Origin: Polaromonas sp. P2-4
GTDB lineage: Bacteria; Pseudomonadota; Gammaproteobacteria; Burkholderiales; Burkholderiaceae_C
Direction: 5' to 3'
Length of the DNA stretch: 64,000 nucleotides
Assembly: GCA_024703855.1 (NCBI GenBank)
Contig: CP087965.1
Coordinates: 2,968,001 to 3,032,000 of the forward strand
Shown here: in pieces, positions 1 through 8,596 of the stretch
Layout of the letters: every line of letters starts with the position of its first letter
How positions within the stretch are numbered: the stretch's first letter is position 1
The notes under the pieces: model-generated
Database searches by the model: none
What the model was told of the DNA's origin: nothing
What the model saw: only the letters and a program-made list of their open reading frames with translations
Position numbers and translations under genes: made by a program

Positions 1-601
1 CGAGCAGATCCAGCATGGCCGGTTGCGTGCCGCGGTAGGCGACATGCTTGAGGTCCACACCGGCGCTCTTGCCCAGCAGGGCGCCTATGAAGTGCGGCGT
101 GGAGCCTGCGGCGGGCGAGCCGAAATTGGCGCCAGTCGGGTTCGCCTTGGCCCAGGCCAGGAATTCCGGCACGGTCTTCACGCTGGCTGGCACTGCCGGG
201 CCGACCGCGAAGCCGAAATCGAACACGCAGCCCAGCGACACCGACGCGAGGTCGGCCACCGGGTCGTAGGGCAGCTTTTTGTAGATATGCGGGTAGATCG
301 TCAGCATGGACGTGGGGGTCTGCAGCAGGGTCGCACCGTCGGGCGCAGCGGCTTTGACGTACTGGATCGCGATCTGGCCGCCGGCGCCGGTACGGTTCTC
401 GACCACGGCGGTCTTGGCGTAGTCCGGGCTCAGCTTGGTGGCCACGCGGCGACAAAGGGTGTCGGACGTGCCGCCGGCCGCAAAGCCGGTGATGATCTTG
501 GCGGTTTCCGGCTGCGACTGCGCCAGGGCCGACTGGCCGATGCTGGCCAGCAAGGCCGAAGCGCCCGCAGACTGGATGATGTGACGGCGCGAAATGTTCA
601 T
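1..601 (-). CDS. Tripartite tricarboxylate transporter substrate-binding protein (TctC/Bug family), C-terminus outside window
   Basis: Periplasmic solute-binding protein of the large Bug/TctC family, which captures organic acids for TctAB-type transporters or for sensing. The visible 200 residues begin with MNISRRHIIQSAGASALLAS, a twin-arginine-like or Sec signal peptide with a cleavage region near ALAQS. Family features follow: KIITGFAAGGTSDTLCRR, then VVENRTGAGGQIA and VAYRGTQPAML. The start is set by ATG at 601 behind AGGAGACA. The gene runs off the left edge, so about one third is missing. It lies downstream of hpaI on the same strand, which suggests uptake of an aromatic acid or catabolic intermediate; the ligand is inferred from context only. 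Confidence 0.88.
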   Translation of the reverse strand, partial: MNISRRHIIQSAGASALLASIGQSALAQSQPETAKIITGFAAGGTSDTLCRRVATKLSPDYAKTAVVENRTGAGGQIAIQYVKAAAPDGATLLQTPTSMLTIYPHIYKKLPYDPVADLASVSLGCVFDFGFAVGPAVPASVKTVPEFLAWAKANPTGANFGSPAAGSTPHFIGALLGKSAGVDLKHVAYRGTQPAMLDLL

Positions 602-724
602 GTTGTCTCCTGGGGTAGTTTTTAGGGATTGCGGTGAAAGCTCAGGTTCCGTCGCGCAACCACACGACGCAAGCTGAATGGGTGACTGCACCCTGATGAC
701 TGGGACGTACGCCGGCTCATGAAC

Positions 725-1542
725 TCAGTAGGTCTGGCTCGCGGGCGCAGGTGCTGCCGTGGTCTTGAACCTGGCCGCCAGGTCGCTGGTGGCCTTGACC
801 AGCAACTGGGTGTCGAGGCCGACCGCAACAAAGGTTGCGCCGAGCTCCAGGTAGCGATGCGCCAGCGCTTCGTCGGGCGTCAGGATGCCGGTGGCCTTGC
901 CGGCCTTGACGATGCGCTGGATCGCGTCCTCGATCGCTGCCTGCACTTCGGGATGGCCGGGGTTGCCCGCATGGCCCATCGAGGCCGAGAGATCGGCCGG
1001 GCCGATGAAGACGCCGTCCACGCCCTCGGTCGCCGCAATCGCGTCCAGGTTGTCCAGCGCGGTCTGCGTCTCGGCCTGCACCAGCAGGCAGACCTGGGCA
1101 TTGGCTTCATGCACATAGGCCGGGTAGCGGCCCCAACGCGAGGGCGCGCGCCGCCCATGCCGCGAATGCCGCCGCGACCATCGGCTTGCGGGTAGCGCAT
1201 GGCGCGCACCAGCATGGCCGCCTGTTCGGGCGTGTCCACCATAGGCACCAGCAGGGTTTGCAGGCCGAGATCGAGGTACTGTTTGATCAGCGCCTCACCG
1301 ACATGGCCGTGGCCCATCGGCACGCGGGCAATCGGGTGCGACGCATAGGGCGCGATGGCCTGCAGCTGCTGCAGGATGCTGCGCAGGTCGTTCGGCGAAT
1401 GCTCGCCGTCGATCAGCAGCCAGTCGAAGCCGGCGCCGGCGCAGATCTCGGTGGGGTAGGCGTCGGCCAGGCCCAGCCAGAGGCCGATTTGCGCCTGCTT
1501 GTTTGCCAGCGCTTGTTTGAAGGTATTGATGGGTGTTTGCAT
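725..1542 (-). CDS. hpaI: 4-hydroxy-2-oxoheptanedioate aldolase (HpaI/HpcH), one frame break
   Basis: Class II pyruvate aldolase that cleaves 4-hydroxy-2-oxoheptane-1,7-dioate to pyruvate and succinate semialdehyde, the last step of homoprotocatechuate meta-cleavage. The N-terminal part reads [20 protein letters not shown] with family motifs [15 protein letters not shown] and [11 protein letters not shown]. The C-terminal part (from about 1114 downward) continues in another frame with [33 protein letters not shown] and a conserved end. A single missing base near 1140-1150, in the [17 protein letters not shown] region, separates the halves. Restored length is about 272 residues, as expected (about 262-267). 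It is the last hpa gene of the operon, 10 bp after hpaH. The break is probably a sequence error. Confidence 0.9.
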
Positions 1543-1552
1543 GTTTGACTCC

Positions 1553-2354
1553 TTAAATAAAACGGAAGGCGATGGCGCCTAGCGGGCCATAGTCGGCATG
1601 GAAGGTGTCGCCTGCGACGGCGTTGGTGGGCCGCGTGAACGAGCCGCTGAGCACCACTTCGCCTTGTTCGAGGTACTCGTCCCAGGCGCTCAGCTTGTTG
1701 GCCAGCCAGGCGACACCGGTGGCCGGGTGATTCAGCACGGCGGCGGCGACGCCCGACTCTTCAATGACTCCGTTTTTATACAGCAGGGCGCTGACCCAGC
1801 GCAGGTCCACCGCATCGGGCTTGACCGGCCGGCCGCCGGTGATGATGCCGGCATTGGCCGCGTTGTCGGAAATCGTGTCGAAGACCTTGCGCATGGCCTG
1901 GGTGTGGCGGTCGAACTGCTCGATGCGCGCGTCGATGATCTCGATCGCGGGCACCACGTAGTCGGTGGCGGCCAGCACGTCGAAGATCGTCACGTTCGGG
2001 CCCTGCAGCCGCTTGCCGAGCACGAAGGCGAGTTCGACCTCGACACGCGGTGCAATGAAGCGCTGCGCGGGGATGTCACTGCCCTCGGGGAAAAACATGT
2101 CGTCGAGCAGCGTGCCGTAGTCGGGCTCGCTGATCTGGCTGGCCTGCTGCATGGCGCGCGAGGTCAGGCCGATCTTGTGGCCGCGGACGACGCGCCCCTC
2201 GGCGATCTTCATCTTGACCCACTCGCGCGAGATCGCGTAGCCGTCCGCGATGGTCATGCCGGGGAAACGTTTGGAGAACTGCTCGACCTGCGCGCGTCTT
2301 TTCGCTTTCGTGCAGTTCGGCGGCGAGCTGGGCGATGAGGTCTTGGGAGAACAT
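1553..2354 (-). CDS. hpaH: 2-oxo-hept-4-ene-1,7-dioate hydratase (HpaH), one frame break near the N-terminus
   Basis: Hydrates 2-oxohept-4-enedioate to 4-hydroxy-2-oxoheptanedioate, the substrate of HpaI. It belongs to the FAH-fold hydratase family (HpaH/MhpD). The N-terminus [19 protein letters not shown] starts at ATG 2354; the frame changes near 2290-2300, and the remaining 234 residues from [21 protein letters not shown] are continuous to the stop. Typical motifs are [36 protein letters not shown] and the [12 protein letters not shown] end. Restored length is about 267 residues, matching the family. It sits 4 bp after hpaF. The short N-terminal break looks like a one-base sequence error. 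Confidence 0.92.
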
Positions 2355-2358
2355 GGTG

Positions 2359-2760
2359 CTACTTGTTGAAGAGCGGGTGCAGGTTGCTGTGTTTGGCGTC
2401 GTACACCTGCACACCTTCGTCGATCTGCACCGTGATGCCCATCAGCGTCGTAGAAAACAATGACTCAAAATGGGCTTTGGTCCTTGCCAGAAGCGCGTCA
2501 CCAGCTACTTTTTTGATAGCGTCATTGCGCCCTGCCGCAATCCGCAGGTTCAAATAGACAAAGGCATAGTCCTGTTTGCCATCGGCCACTGCGTGGTAGG
2601 GCGCGGGGTAGGCCAGTACGCGCGTGCCGCCTATCGGAAACACGGGCTGGCCCTGTTCATCCTTGAGCGCTACCAGCACGCCCGCCAGGGCCTTGCACAG
2701 CGTGCCCATGTCTGCCTGCGTATCAATATTGGCGGTGTATTCGATTTTGAGATGCGGCAT
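2359..2760 (-). CDS. hpaF: 5-carboxymethyl-2-hydroxymuconate delta-isomerase (HpaF/HpcD)
   Basis: Small tautomerase-fold isomerase converting 5-carboxymethyl-2-hydroxymuconate to 5-oxopent-3-ene-1,2,5-tricarboxylate before decarboxylation by HpaG. The frame is intact at 133 residues, starting [13 protein letters not shown] with Pro2 as the expected catalytic N-terminal proline. [19 protein letters not shown] and the FNK terminus are visible. It lies directly after hpaD (1 bp gap). Oddity: bases 2461-2530, coding for roughly [20 protein letters not shown], resemble on the minus strand the short interspersed repeat seen elsewhere in the window, so a repeat may have been absorbed into the gene. 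Function is confident from family and operon context. Confidence 0.93.
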   Translation of the reverse strand: MPHLKIEYTANIDTQADMGTLCKALAGVLVALKDEQGQPVFPIGGTRVLAYPAPYHAVADGKQDYAFVYLNLRIAAGRNDAIKKVAGDALLARTKAHFESLFSTTLMGITVQIDEGVQVYDAKHSNLHPLFNK

Positions 2761-2761
2761 G

Positions 2762-3634
2762 TCAGGCTTTCGAGGTGTTCAGCGGCGTGACCGGGAAAAT
2801 CGCATTGATCTGCCCCGTGCCCGAGCTGCCGAAATAAGGCGTGATGATTTCTGCTGGTGCGGTGTACTGGTCCCAGCCCAAGAGGCCGAGCAGCATGGCC
2901 GTGTCGTGCATGTCGCCTTCGCCCCAGCATTTTTCGGCGTACATCGGCAGCATGCCGAGAAAGGTTTTCCAGTCGCCCTTTTCCCAGAGCTCGACCACGC
3001 GCCGGTCCACCTGTTCGAGGAAGGGATCGTAGACCTTGTGCATGAACTCGGGCGCGCGGCCGTTGTCGGCGAAGTGGTGCGACAGCGAGCCGCTGGCAAA
3101 CACCGCCACCGTGCCCTCGTATTTCTCTTCAATCGCCTTGCGCACCGCCAGGCCGAAGCGGCCGCTCTCGTGCAGGTCATGCCAGTCGCACCAGCCGCTG
3201 ACACACACCACCTTGTAATGCTGGTCGCTGTTCATGTAGCGCATGGGCACCAGGGTGCCGTATTCCAGTTCCAGTGTGGTGTCGGAATGTGCGCGGCTCT
3301 TCACGCCCATTTCATTGGCCATGTCGCTGATCAGGTGGCCGAGCTCGGGGTTGCCCGGGTAAGCGTAAGGCAGGTTCTTGATGAAGTGCGGCAACTCGTT
3401 GCTGGTATAGGTACCGCTGAAACTGGGTGCGCAGTTGATGTGGTATTCGCTGTTCACCAGCCAGTGCACGTCGAACACCACGAGGGTGTCGACACCGAGG
3501 GCGCGGCAGCGTCTGTCGATTTCCTTGTGGCCGTTGATGGCGGCGTCACGGCAGCCGAAATTCGGCCCCGGAAATTCCGACAGGTACATGGATGGCACAT
3601 GCGTGATCTTGGCGGCGAGCGCGAGCTTACCCAT
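2762..3634 (-). CDS. hpaD: 3,4-dihydroxyphenylacetate 2,3-dioxygenase (HpaD/HpcB)
   Basis: Extradiol ring-cleavage dioxygenase of the LigB/class III fold that opens homoprotocatechuate to 5-carboxymethyl-2-hydroxymuconate semialdehyde. The frame is intact, about 290 residues. The start MGKLALAAKITHVPSMYLSE at 3634 matches the E. coli HpcB start; an upstream in-frame ATG at 3649 would add only five residues. Probable Fe(II) ligands lie in the ITHVPSMY and VFDVHWLVN regions, with the conserved SGSLSHHF and GEGDMHDTAMLLGLLGWD motifs and the SSGTGQINAIFP end. The start overlaps the hpaE stop, indicating translational coupling. One of the most securely identified genes here. Confidence 0.95.
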   Translation of the reverse strand: MGKLALAAKITHVPSMYLSEFPGPNFGCRDAAINGHKEIDRRCRALGVDTLVVFDVHWLVNSEYHINCAPSFSGTYTSNELPHFIKNLPYAYPGNPELGHLISDMANEMGVKSRAHSDTTLELEYGTLVPMRYMNSDQHYKVVCVSGWCDWHDLHESGRFGLAVRKAIEEKYEGTVAVFASGSLSHHFADNGRAPEFMHKVYDPFLEQVDRRVVELWEKGDWKTFLGMLPMYAEKCWGEGDMHDTAMLLGLLGWDQYTAPAEIITPYFGSSGTGQINAIFPVTPLNTSKA

Positions 3635-3636
3635 GA

Positions 3637-5093
3637 TCAGCGCCCCCAATGTGGAATGTGGTGCGAGCCCATCGATACGGCCACGTTTTTCGGCTCGCAG
3701 AACACCTCATAACTCCAGTTGCCACCCTCGCGACCGGTGCCGCTGGCCTTGGTGCCGCCGAAGGGCTGGCGTAAGTCTCTTACGTTCTGGCTGTTGACGA
3801 AACACATGCCGGCCTCGACGGCGGCCGCCACGCGGTGCGCGCGGCCGATGTTCTCGGTCCACACATAGCTGGACAGGCCGTACTGGATGTCGTTGGCCTT
3901 GGCAATCGCATCGGCCTCGTCCTTGAACGGAATCAGGCAGGCCACTGGGCCGAAGATTTCTTCCTGCGCGATGCGCATGCGGTTGTCCACGTCGGCGAAT
4001 ACCGTGGGCATCACGTAGTTGCCCTTCCTGACCCGCTCGGGCAGGTCGGGCGACTCGAGCCCGCCGCACAGCAGCGTCGCGCCTTCCTTGGGGCCGAGTG
4101 CGATGTAGCTGCGTACCTTCGCCAGGTGGGCTTGCGAAATCATCGGGCCGACGATGGTGCTCTCGTCAGAGCGGGTCGCCGACCGTGATGCGTTGGGCGC
4201 GGTCGGCGAACTTCTGCGCGAAGTCGGCGTAGATTGATTGCTGCACCAGGATGCGGCTGCCCGCGGTGCAGCGCTCGCCGTTGTTGCTGAAGATCATGAA
4301 CACGGCGGCGTCGAGCGCACGCTCCAGGTCTGCGTCGTCAAAAATCACGAACGGGCTTTTGCCGCCCAGCTCCATGCTGAATTTCTTCAGGCCCGCAGCC
4401 TGCACGATGCGGTTGCCGGTGACAGTCGAGCCGGTAAACGAAATCGCCCGCACATCGGGGTGTTTGCACAGCGGTTCGCCCGCGTCCTTGCCGTAGCCGT
4501 GCACGATGTTGAGAACGCCCGGTGGAATGCCGGCCTCCAGCGCCAGTTCACCCAGGCGTGCCGCCGTCATCGGCGACAGCTCGCTCATCTTGAGCACGGC
4601 CGTGTTGCCAAAGGCCAGGCAGGGCGCGACCTTCCAGGTGGACGTCATGAAGGGCACGTTCCAGGGGCTGATCAGTGCGCAGACGCCGACCGGGTGGAAC
4701 AGTGTGTAGTTCAGGTGCGTCTCGGTCGGGTAGGTGTGGCCGTCGACCCGGGTGCACATCTCGGCGAAGTAATAAAAGTTGTCGGCCGCGCGGAATCAGC
4801 TGCTTGCCGGTCTGCGCAATCACCTGGCCGCAGTCGTTGGTCTCAAGCTGTGCAATCTCGGGCACATGGGCGGCGATCAGCTCACCGAGCTTGCGTATGA
4901 GTTTGGCGCGCTGCGGTGCGGGCAGGGCGGCCCATTTCGGAAAGGCCTCTTTTGCTGCGGCGACGGCGGCGTTGACTTCCGCCTCTCCGCCAGCGGCGAC
5001 CTCGGCCAGCACCTCTTGCGTGGCCGGGTTGATGGTTTCAAAGTAACTGCTGCTGGCAACGGGCTTGCCGTTGATCAGGTGATCGACTCTCAT
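3637..5093 (-). CDS. hpaE: 5-carboxymethyl-2-hydroxymuconate semialdehyde dehydrogenase (HpaE), two frame breaks
   Basis: NAD-dependent aldehyde dehydrogenase that oxidises the ring-cleavage product. Three frame segments join into one ~485-residue protein. The N-terminal segment begins MRVDHLINGKPVASSSYFET at 5093. The middle segment carries GVCALISPWNVPFMTSTWK, SFTGSTVTGNRIV, the ELGGKSPFVIFDDAD motif with the general base Glu, and the NNGERCTAGSRI motif with the catalytic Cys. The C-terminal segment from SQAHLAKVRSY has EEIFGPVACLIPF and ends KNVAVSMGSHHIPHWGR. Breaks lie near 4780-4800 and 4160-4175. The ATGA overlap with the hpaG2 stop (5090-5093) fits the compact operon. The frame breaks are probably sequence errors. 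Confidence 0.92.
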
Positions 5094-5845
5094 GCGGGTC
5101 CTTGAATGGTGTTGAGCAGGGCGCCCAGGCCTTCGATCTCGGTGATAACGATGTCGCCCGGTTTGCAATCGACCACGCCATCGGGCGTGCCGGTCAGGAT
5201 CAGATCGCCGGGCGACAGGGTCATGAAGCTGGAAAAATATTCGATCAGGAAAGACACATCAAAAATCATGTCGTGCGTGTTGCCCGATTGCGTGAGCTGG
5301 CCGTTAACGCCGGTCTGCAGCTGGAGGTTCATCGGGTTCGGGACATCGGCCGCGTCCACCAGCCAGGGGCCCAGCGGCGTGCAGCTGTCGCGGTTTTTCA
5401 CGCGCAGATTCGGGCGGTACCAGTTTTCCAGGTAGTCACGGATCGCGTAGTCGTTGGCGACGGTGTAGCCCGCCACGAAGTCGTAGGCGTCGCCCTGCCT
5501 GACCTTCTTCGCCGTCTTGCCTATCACCACCGCAAGCTCGCATTCGTAGTGCATGAACTGCACGTCGGCCGGTCGGCGCGTGAACTGCCGGTGCCCGGTC
5601 AGCGTGCCTTCGCCCTTGATGAACACCAGCGGCTCCTCGGGTGCCTTGAACTCAAGCTCCTTGGCGTGGTCGGCGTAGTTGAGGCCCAGCGCAAGAATGG
5701 TGCGCGGGCGCGGCGTCGGCACCAGCGGGGGCAGCCAGGTCACAGCGTCCTGCGCAGCGACGCGGCCGTCAGTCAGCAGCAATTGGCCGTCGCGTTCCGT
5801 GGCGCTTTGGGTCACGCCCTCATAAATGACCCGTGCGTGTTTCAT
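5090..5845 (-). CDS. hpaG2: HpaG C-terminal-type subunit: homoprotocatechuate-pathway decarboxylase/isomerase (FAH fold)
   Basis: Fumarylacetoacetate-hydrolase-fold protein acting as 5-oxopent-3-ene-1,2,5-tricarboxylate decarboxylase / 2-hydroxyhepta-2,4-diene-1,7-dioate isomerase. In enteric HpaG two such domains are fused; here they are separate genes. The 251-residue frame is intact: RTILALGLNYADHAKEL, the metal-ligand region ECELAVVIGKTAKK, GYTVANDYAIRDY, and GDLILTGTPDGV near the end. The metal site is the usual E-x-E plus Asp arrangement. It overlaps hpaG1 by 4 bp (5842-5845) and hpaE by 4 bp, so G1-G2-E are translationally coupled. Which half performs which partial reaction cannot be told from sequence alone. 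Confidence 0.9.
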   Translation of the reverse strand: MKHARVIYEGVTQSATERDGQLLLTDGRVAAQDAVTWLPPLVPTPRPRTILALGLNYADHAKELEFKAPEEPLVFIKGEGTLTGHRQFTRRPADVQFMHYECELAVVIGKTAKKVRQGDAYDFVAGYTVANDYAIRDYLENWYRPNLRVKNRDSCTPLGPWLVDAADVPNPMNLQLQTGVNGQLTQSGNTHDMIFDVSFLIEYFSSFMTLSPGDLILTGTPDGVVDCKPGDIVITEIEGLGALLNTIQGPA

Positions 5846-6480
5846 ATGGCCTCCGCGACGAGTGTATTGGTCAGCGTGCCGAAACCCGGCGCGCTGATGT
5901 CGATACGGTCGCCCACTTTGGCCAGGGGCCGCCCGACGTCGCAGCCGAGCATCAGCACATCGCCCGCGTGCAGCGTCATGAACTCGCCGACGTCGGCCAG
6001 TAGTTGCGAGGCATTGCGCACCAGGTTTCTGAAATTCACCGTCTGCTTCACCTCACCGTTGATACGCACTTCGAGCGTGAACTGCGAGGGGTCGCCGGCT
6101 TCGCTTGCGGGTATGACTTGCGCGCCGATGCCGAGGAAGCCGTCCAGGCATTTGAACTTGACCGGCGGCCGGAAGAAGCTCGCGTGCGGAATCGACAAGT
6201 CGTTCATCAGCCCATAGCCCGCAACGGTTCCCGCGTCTCCCATCACCATGGCGATGGTCGCGCCGATCTCAACTTCAGGAATACGCGCAGGCATCGGAAT
6301 TCCCGCGCCATGGGCGCTCCAGGTGTTGACCGGTTTCACATAGAGCACCGGCGCCTTGGGCGCGGTCTTGTAGGGTGGCTGGCTCATTTGCGGCGCCAGC
6401 GCTTCGACTTCGCCGCGAAAGTTCAGCAGCACGCCGTAGACGGTGCCGGCAGGCAAAAACTCATGGCTGCTCCAGTTCAA
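5842..6480 (-). CDS. hpaG1: HpaG N-terminal-type subunit: FAH-fold decarboxylase/isomerase partner
   Basis: Intact 212-residue fumarylacetoacetate hydrolase family protein equivalent to the N-terminal half of fused HpaG. It starts MNWSSHEFLPAGTVYGVLLN and shows YVKPVNTWSAHG, the VEIGATIAMVMGDAG metal-binding segment, GYGLMNDLSIPHASFFRPP, and the GDVLMLGCDVGRPLAKVGD end. It follows hpaR with a 20-bp overlap (6461-6480) and its stop overlaps the hpaG2 start. The compact arrangement hpaR-G1-G2-E-D-F-H-I argues for a single transcript running leftward from the palindrome near 6900. Confidence 0.9.
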   Translation of the reverse strand: MNWSSHEFLPAGTVYGVLLNFRGEVEALAPQMSQPPYKTAPKAPVLYVKPVNTWSAHGAGIPMPARIPEVEIGATIAMVMGDAGTVAGYGLMNDLSIPHASFFRPPVKFKCLDGFLGIGAQVIPASEAGDPSQFTLEVRINGEVKQTVNFRNLVRNASQLLADVGEFMTLHAGDVLMLGCDVGRPLAKVGDRIDISAPGFGTLTNTLVAEAI

Positions 6481-6892
6481 TCACGGCGTCGAGCAGCGCA
6501 TAGAGTTCGGCCAGTTTCTGCTTGCCCAAGGATTTTTCCATCCAGGCGTAGTGCGCTTCAATCGTGCGCGAGAGTTTTTCCACGAGCTTCAGGCCCTTGG
6601 CCGTGGCCTCGACCACGGTGCGGCGCTGGTCTTCGGGATCGCGTTCGCGCCGGATTAGGCCATCGCGTTCCATCCGCGTCAGCACGCCGGTCAGGCTGGG
6701 GCCGAGGATGAAGGCCTCGCGCGCGACGCGGCCGGTCTCCACCGTGCCGTGCTCGCCGAGTACCCGCAGCACACGCCATTGCTGGTCGCTCAAGCCGTGC
6801 TCGCGCAGGCTGGGCCGGTTGTGGGTCATGACCGACTCGCGTGCCTGCAGCAGCAGACGGGGCAGGTTGCGGTGGATGAAGGGTGTAGTCAT
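6461..6892 (-). CDS. hpaR: MarR-family repressor of the homoprotocatechuate operon (HpaR)
   Basis: Winged-helix MarR-type regulator, 143 residues, intact. It shows HRNLPRLLLQARESVMTHNRP, a dimerisation helix, then LSDQQWRVLRVLGEHGTVE, the recognition region GPSLTGVLTRMERDGLIRRERD and the wing DPEDQRRTVVEAT. It closely resembles E. coli HpaR (shared LLQARE, QQWR and PSLTG.LTRMERDGL). HpaR-type proteins repress the meta operon and are released by homoprotocatechuate-type ligands. The gene heads the operon and overlaps hpaG1, so the repressor is probably autoregulated through the perfect palindrome only 2 bp upstream of its start codon. That start has no clear Shine-Dalgarno sequence, so initiation may be leaderless or slightly further in. 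Confidence 0.92.
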   Translation of the reverse strand: MTTPFIHRNLPRLLLQARESVMTHNRPSLREHGLSDQQWRVLRVLGEHGTVETGRVAREAFILGPSLTGVLTRMERDGLIRRERDPEDQRRTVVEATAKGLKLVEKLSRTIEAHYAWMEKSLGKQKLAELYALLDAVIELEQP

Positions 6893-6894
6893 TT

Positions 6895-6910
6895 ATTTAA
6901 CATGTTAAAT
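6895..6910. promoter_or_regulatory. Likely HpaR operator: perfect 16-bp palindrome
   Basis: ATTTAACATGTTAAAT is a perfect palindrome located 2 bp upstream of the hpaR start codon, in an AT-rich patch within GC-rich DNA. Its size and symmetry fit a MarR-family dimer site. Its position would block transcription or translation initiation of the whole leftward hpa operon. The assignment to HpaR is inferred from position. Confidence 0.7.
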
Positions 6911-7061
6911 GATTTTGGAATTCCTGCAAGGCTGTGACCTAGGCATAAACCCTTGGTCGAAGTCGCTACGCTCAACCAAGCCAGGTCACATTCCTCTCAG
7001 GCATCCCACGAGTACCAGTTTTCGTTTGTATTGATGACGTCGCTGGCATTCAATAGGCGCC

Positions 7062-7946
7062 ATGAACACATCACTTGCACCGGACACCCGCCCGCAGCCC
7101 ACGTTCGGCTATCGCGCTTCACACCTAGCTTGCCGCAGGTCAGCGCCAGGCTGGGCTACCTCGAGCCGATGAACGAGCGGCCCTACAACTACATGTACCC
7201 GCCACCCGAAGGCGTGGCCTGGCAGAACTGCGTGTACGACCAGCACCTGGTGGACATCGTGGACGCGCGCCGCTTTCCCGCGCCGACCTCGGTGCACCGC
7301 GAGGGCTTCGAATTGTGGGATGCGCCCTCGCAGGTCAAAAATTTTCTCGACGAGGATGAGATCACCCGCACCTATTACGCAGAGGCGGCTGAACTCGCCA
7401 AGCTCGTGACGGGCGCAACACAGGCTTTTGTTTTTGACCATCTCGTGCGCAAGCGCGAGGCCAACCGCCCGCCCCTGACTTTCGGACGTGAAGACAGCAA
7501 CCCCGCCGCCGTGGGCCGCATCCACAACGACTACACCGAGGAATCGGGCCAGCGCCGCCTCACGCAGGTGCTCGGCGGCGAGGTCGCCGCAGCGGTAGGA
7601 CGCTACAGCATCGTCAACATCTGGCGCTCAATCAAGGGGCCTATCCTGGACACGCCCCTGGCGGTTTGCGATGCGCGCAGCCTCTCGATCAGCGATCTCG
7701 TTTCCAGCGAGATCCGCTACCCCACGCGCAACGGTGAAATCTACCTGGCCACATATGCTGGTCGCCACCGCTGGGCGTACTACTCCGAGATGGACCGGCA
7801 CGAAGCGCTGGTCTTCAAGCAGTACGACTCGCAAGTCAGCGGCGTCGCACGCTTCACGCCGCATGCGGCCTTTGACCACCCCGAATGCCCGCCCGATGCG
7901 CCGCTGCGAAAGCATCGAGTTGCGCTGCCTTGTCGTTTATGACTGA
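7062..7946 (+). CDS. CmcJ/NvfI-type Fe(II)-dependent oxygenase-like protein, frame breaks at both ends
   Basis: The body (about 7140-7905) reads YNYMYPPPEGVAWQNC, ALWDAP-type segment, FVFDHLVRKREANRP, AVGRIHNDYTEESGQRR and VNIWRSIKGPILDTPLAVCD, then GRHRWAYYSEMDRHEALVFKQYDS. These are hallmarks of the CmcJ/AsaB/NvfI family; the HND motif and the later His resemble a 2-His-1-Asp iron site. The conserved end (PLRESIELRCLVVYD) is in a different frame, so a one-base break lies near 7905. The N-terminus MNTSLAPDTRPQPTFGYRAS at 7062 is also out of frame with the body, implying a second break near 7105-7130; this start is less certain. Substrate unknown. It is transcribed away from hpaR and heads the cluster to about 10.2 kb. 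Confidence 0.72.
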
Positions 7947-7961
7947 ACCAACATTTCCACC

Positions 7962-8596
7962 ATGACCGATTCATCCACGCAAGCCCACCGGCCACAAGCC
8001 GCCCTCGAATTCTGGTTTGAGTTCGGCAGCAACTACAGCTACATCACCGTGATGCGCATCGAGAAAGCCGCGGCCGCGCACGGTGTCAAGCTGATCTGGC
8101 GGCCTTTCCTGCTGGGGCCGATTTTCAAGTCGTTCGGCTGGGCGTCTTCACCTTTTGTGCTGCAAAAGGAGAAGGGTGCCTACACCTGGAAAGACATGGC
8201 GCGCCAGTGCCGCAAGTACGGCATTCCGTGGAAGCACCCGGACACCTTCCCGCGCAGTGGCGTGCTGCCGATGCGCGTGGCGCTGGTGGGCGCTGAGCAG
8301 CCCTGGATCGGCGAGTACTGCCGCAGGGTCATGATGCTGAACTTCGCCTACGACCAGGACATCGACAACGTCCAGGTCGTCAGCGAGGTGCTCAAGGGCA
8401 TGGGCTTGCCGGCCGGGGACATCATCACTGAAGCCTCGGCCGAGCCGACCAAATTGCGCCTGCGCGCGCAGACGGGGGCCGCTCAGGCCAAGGGCATCTT
8501 TGGTGCGCCCACCTTTTTGTGGGCGATGAGATGTTCTGGGGCAATGACCGCCTTGAAGACGCACTGGCGTTCGCCGCCTCGAACGCATTGGCGTGA
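7962..8596 (+). CDS. DsbA-fold 2-hydroxychromene-2-carboxylate isomerase-like protein (NahD/kappa-GST type), one frame break
   Basis: Glutathione-dependent isomerase of the kappa-class GST/NahD group. FWFEFGSNYSYITVMRIE carries the Ser that replaces the DsbA CxxC; WRPFLLGPIF, KDMARQCRKYGIPW and the cis-Pro loop GIFGAPTF follow. Near 8518 one base is missing (expected FLVGDEMFWGND); the second frame runs DEMFWGNDRLEDALAFAASNALA to TGA at 8594. Restored length about 211 residues. The family isomerises cis-enoyl ring-cleavage products in naphthalene-type pathways, but many members have unknown substrates; here only the aromatic-catabolic neighbourhood hints at one. The end overlaps the likely GTG start of the following thioesterase. 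Confidence 0.85.

Noticed and set aside
23-625. Long plus-strand open frame across the tctC region
   Set aside because: It is the antisense shadow of the minus-strand binding-protein gene, which has a signal peptide and family motifs; high GC makes such shadows common here.
1598-2338. 246-codon plus-strand frame opposite hpaH
   Set aside because: Antisense to a clear hydratase gene; its composition (Arg/Gly/His-rich) has no domain features.
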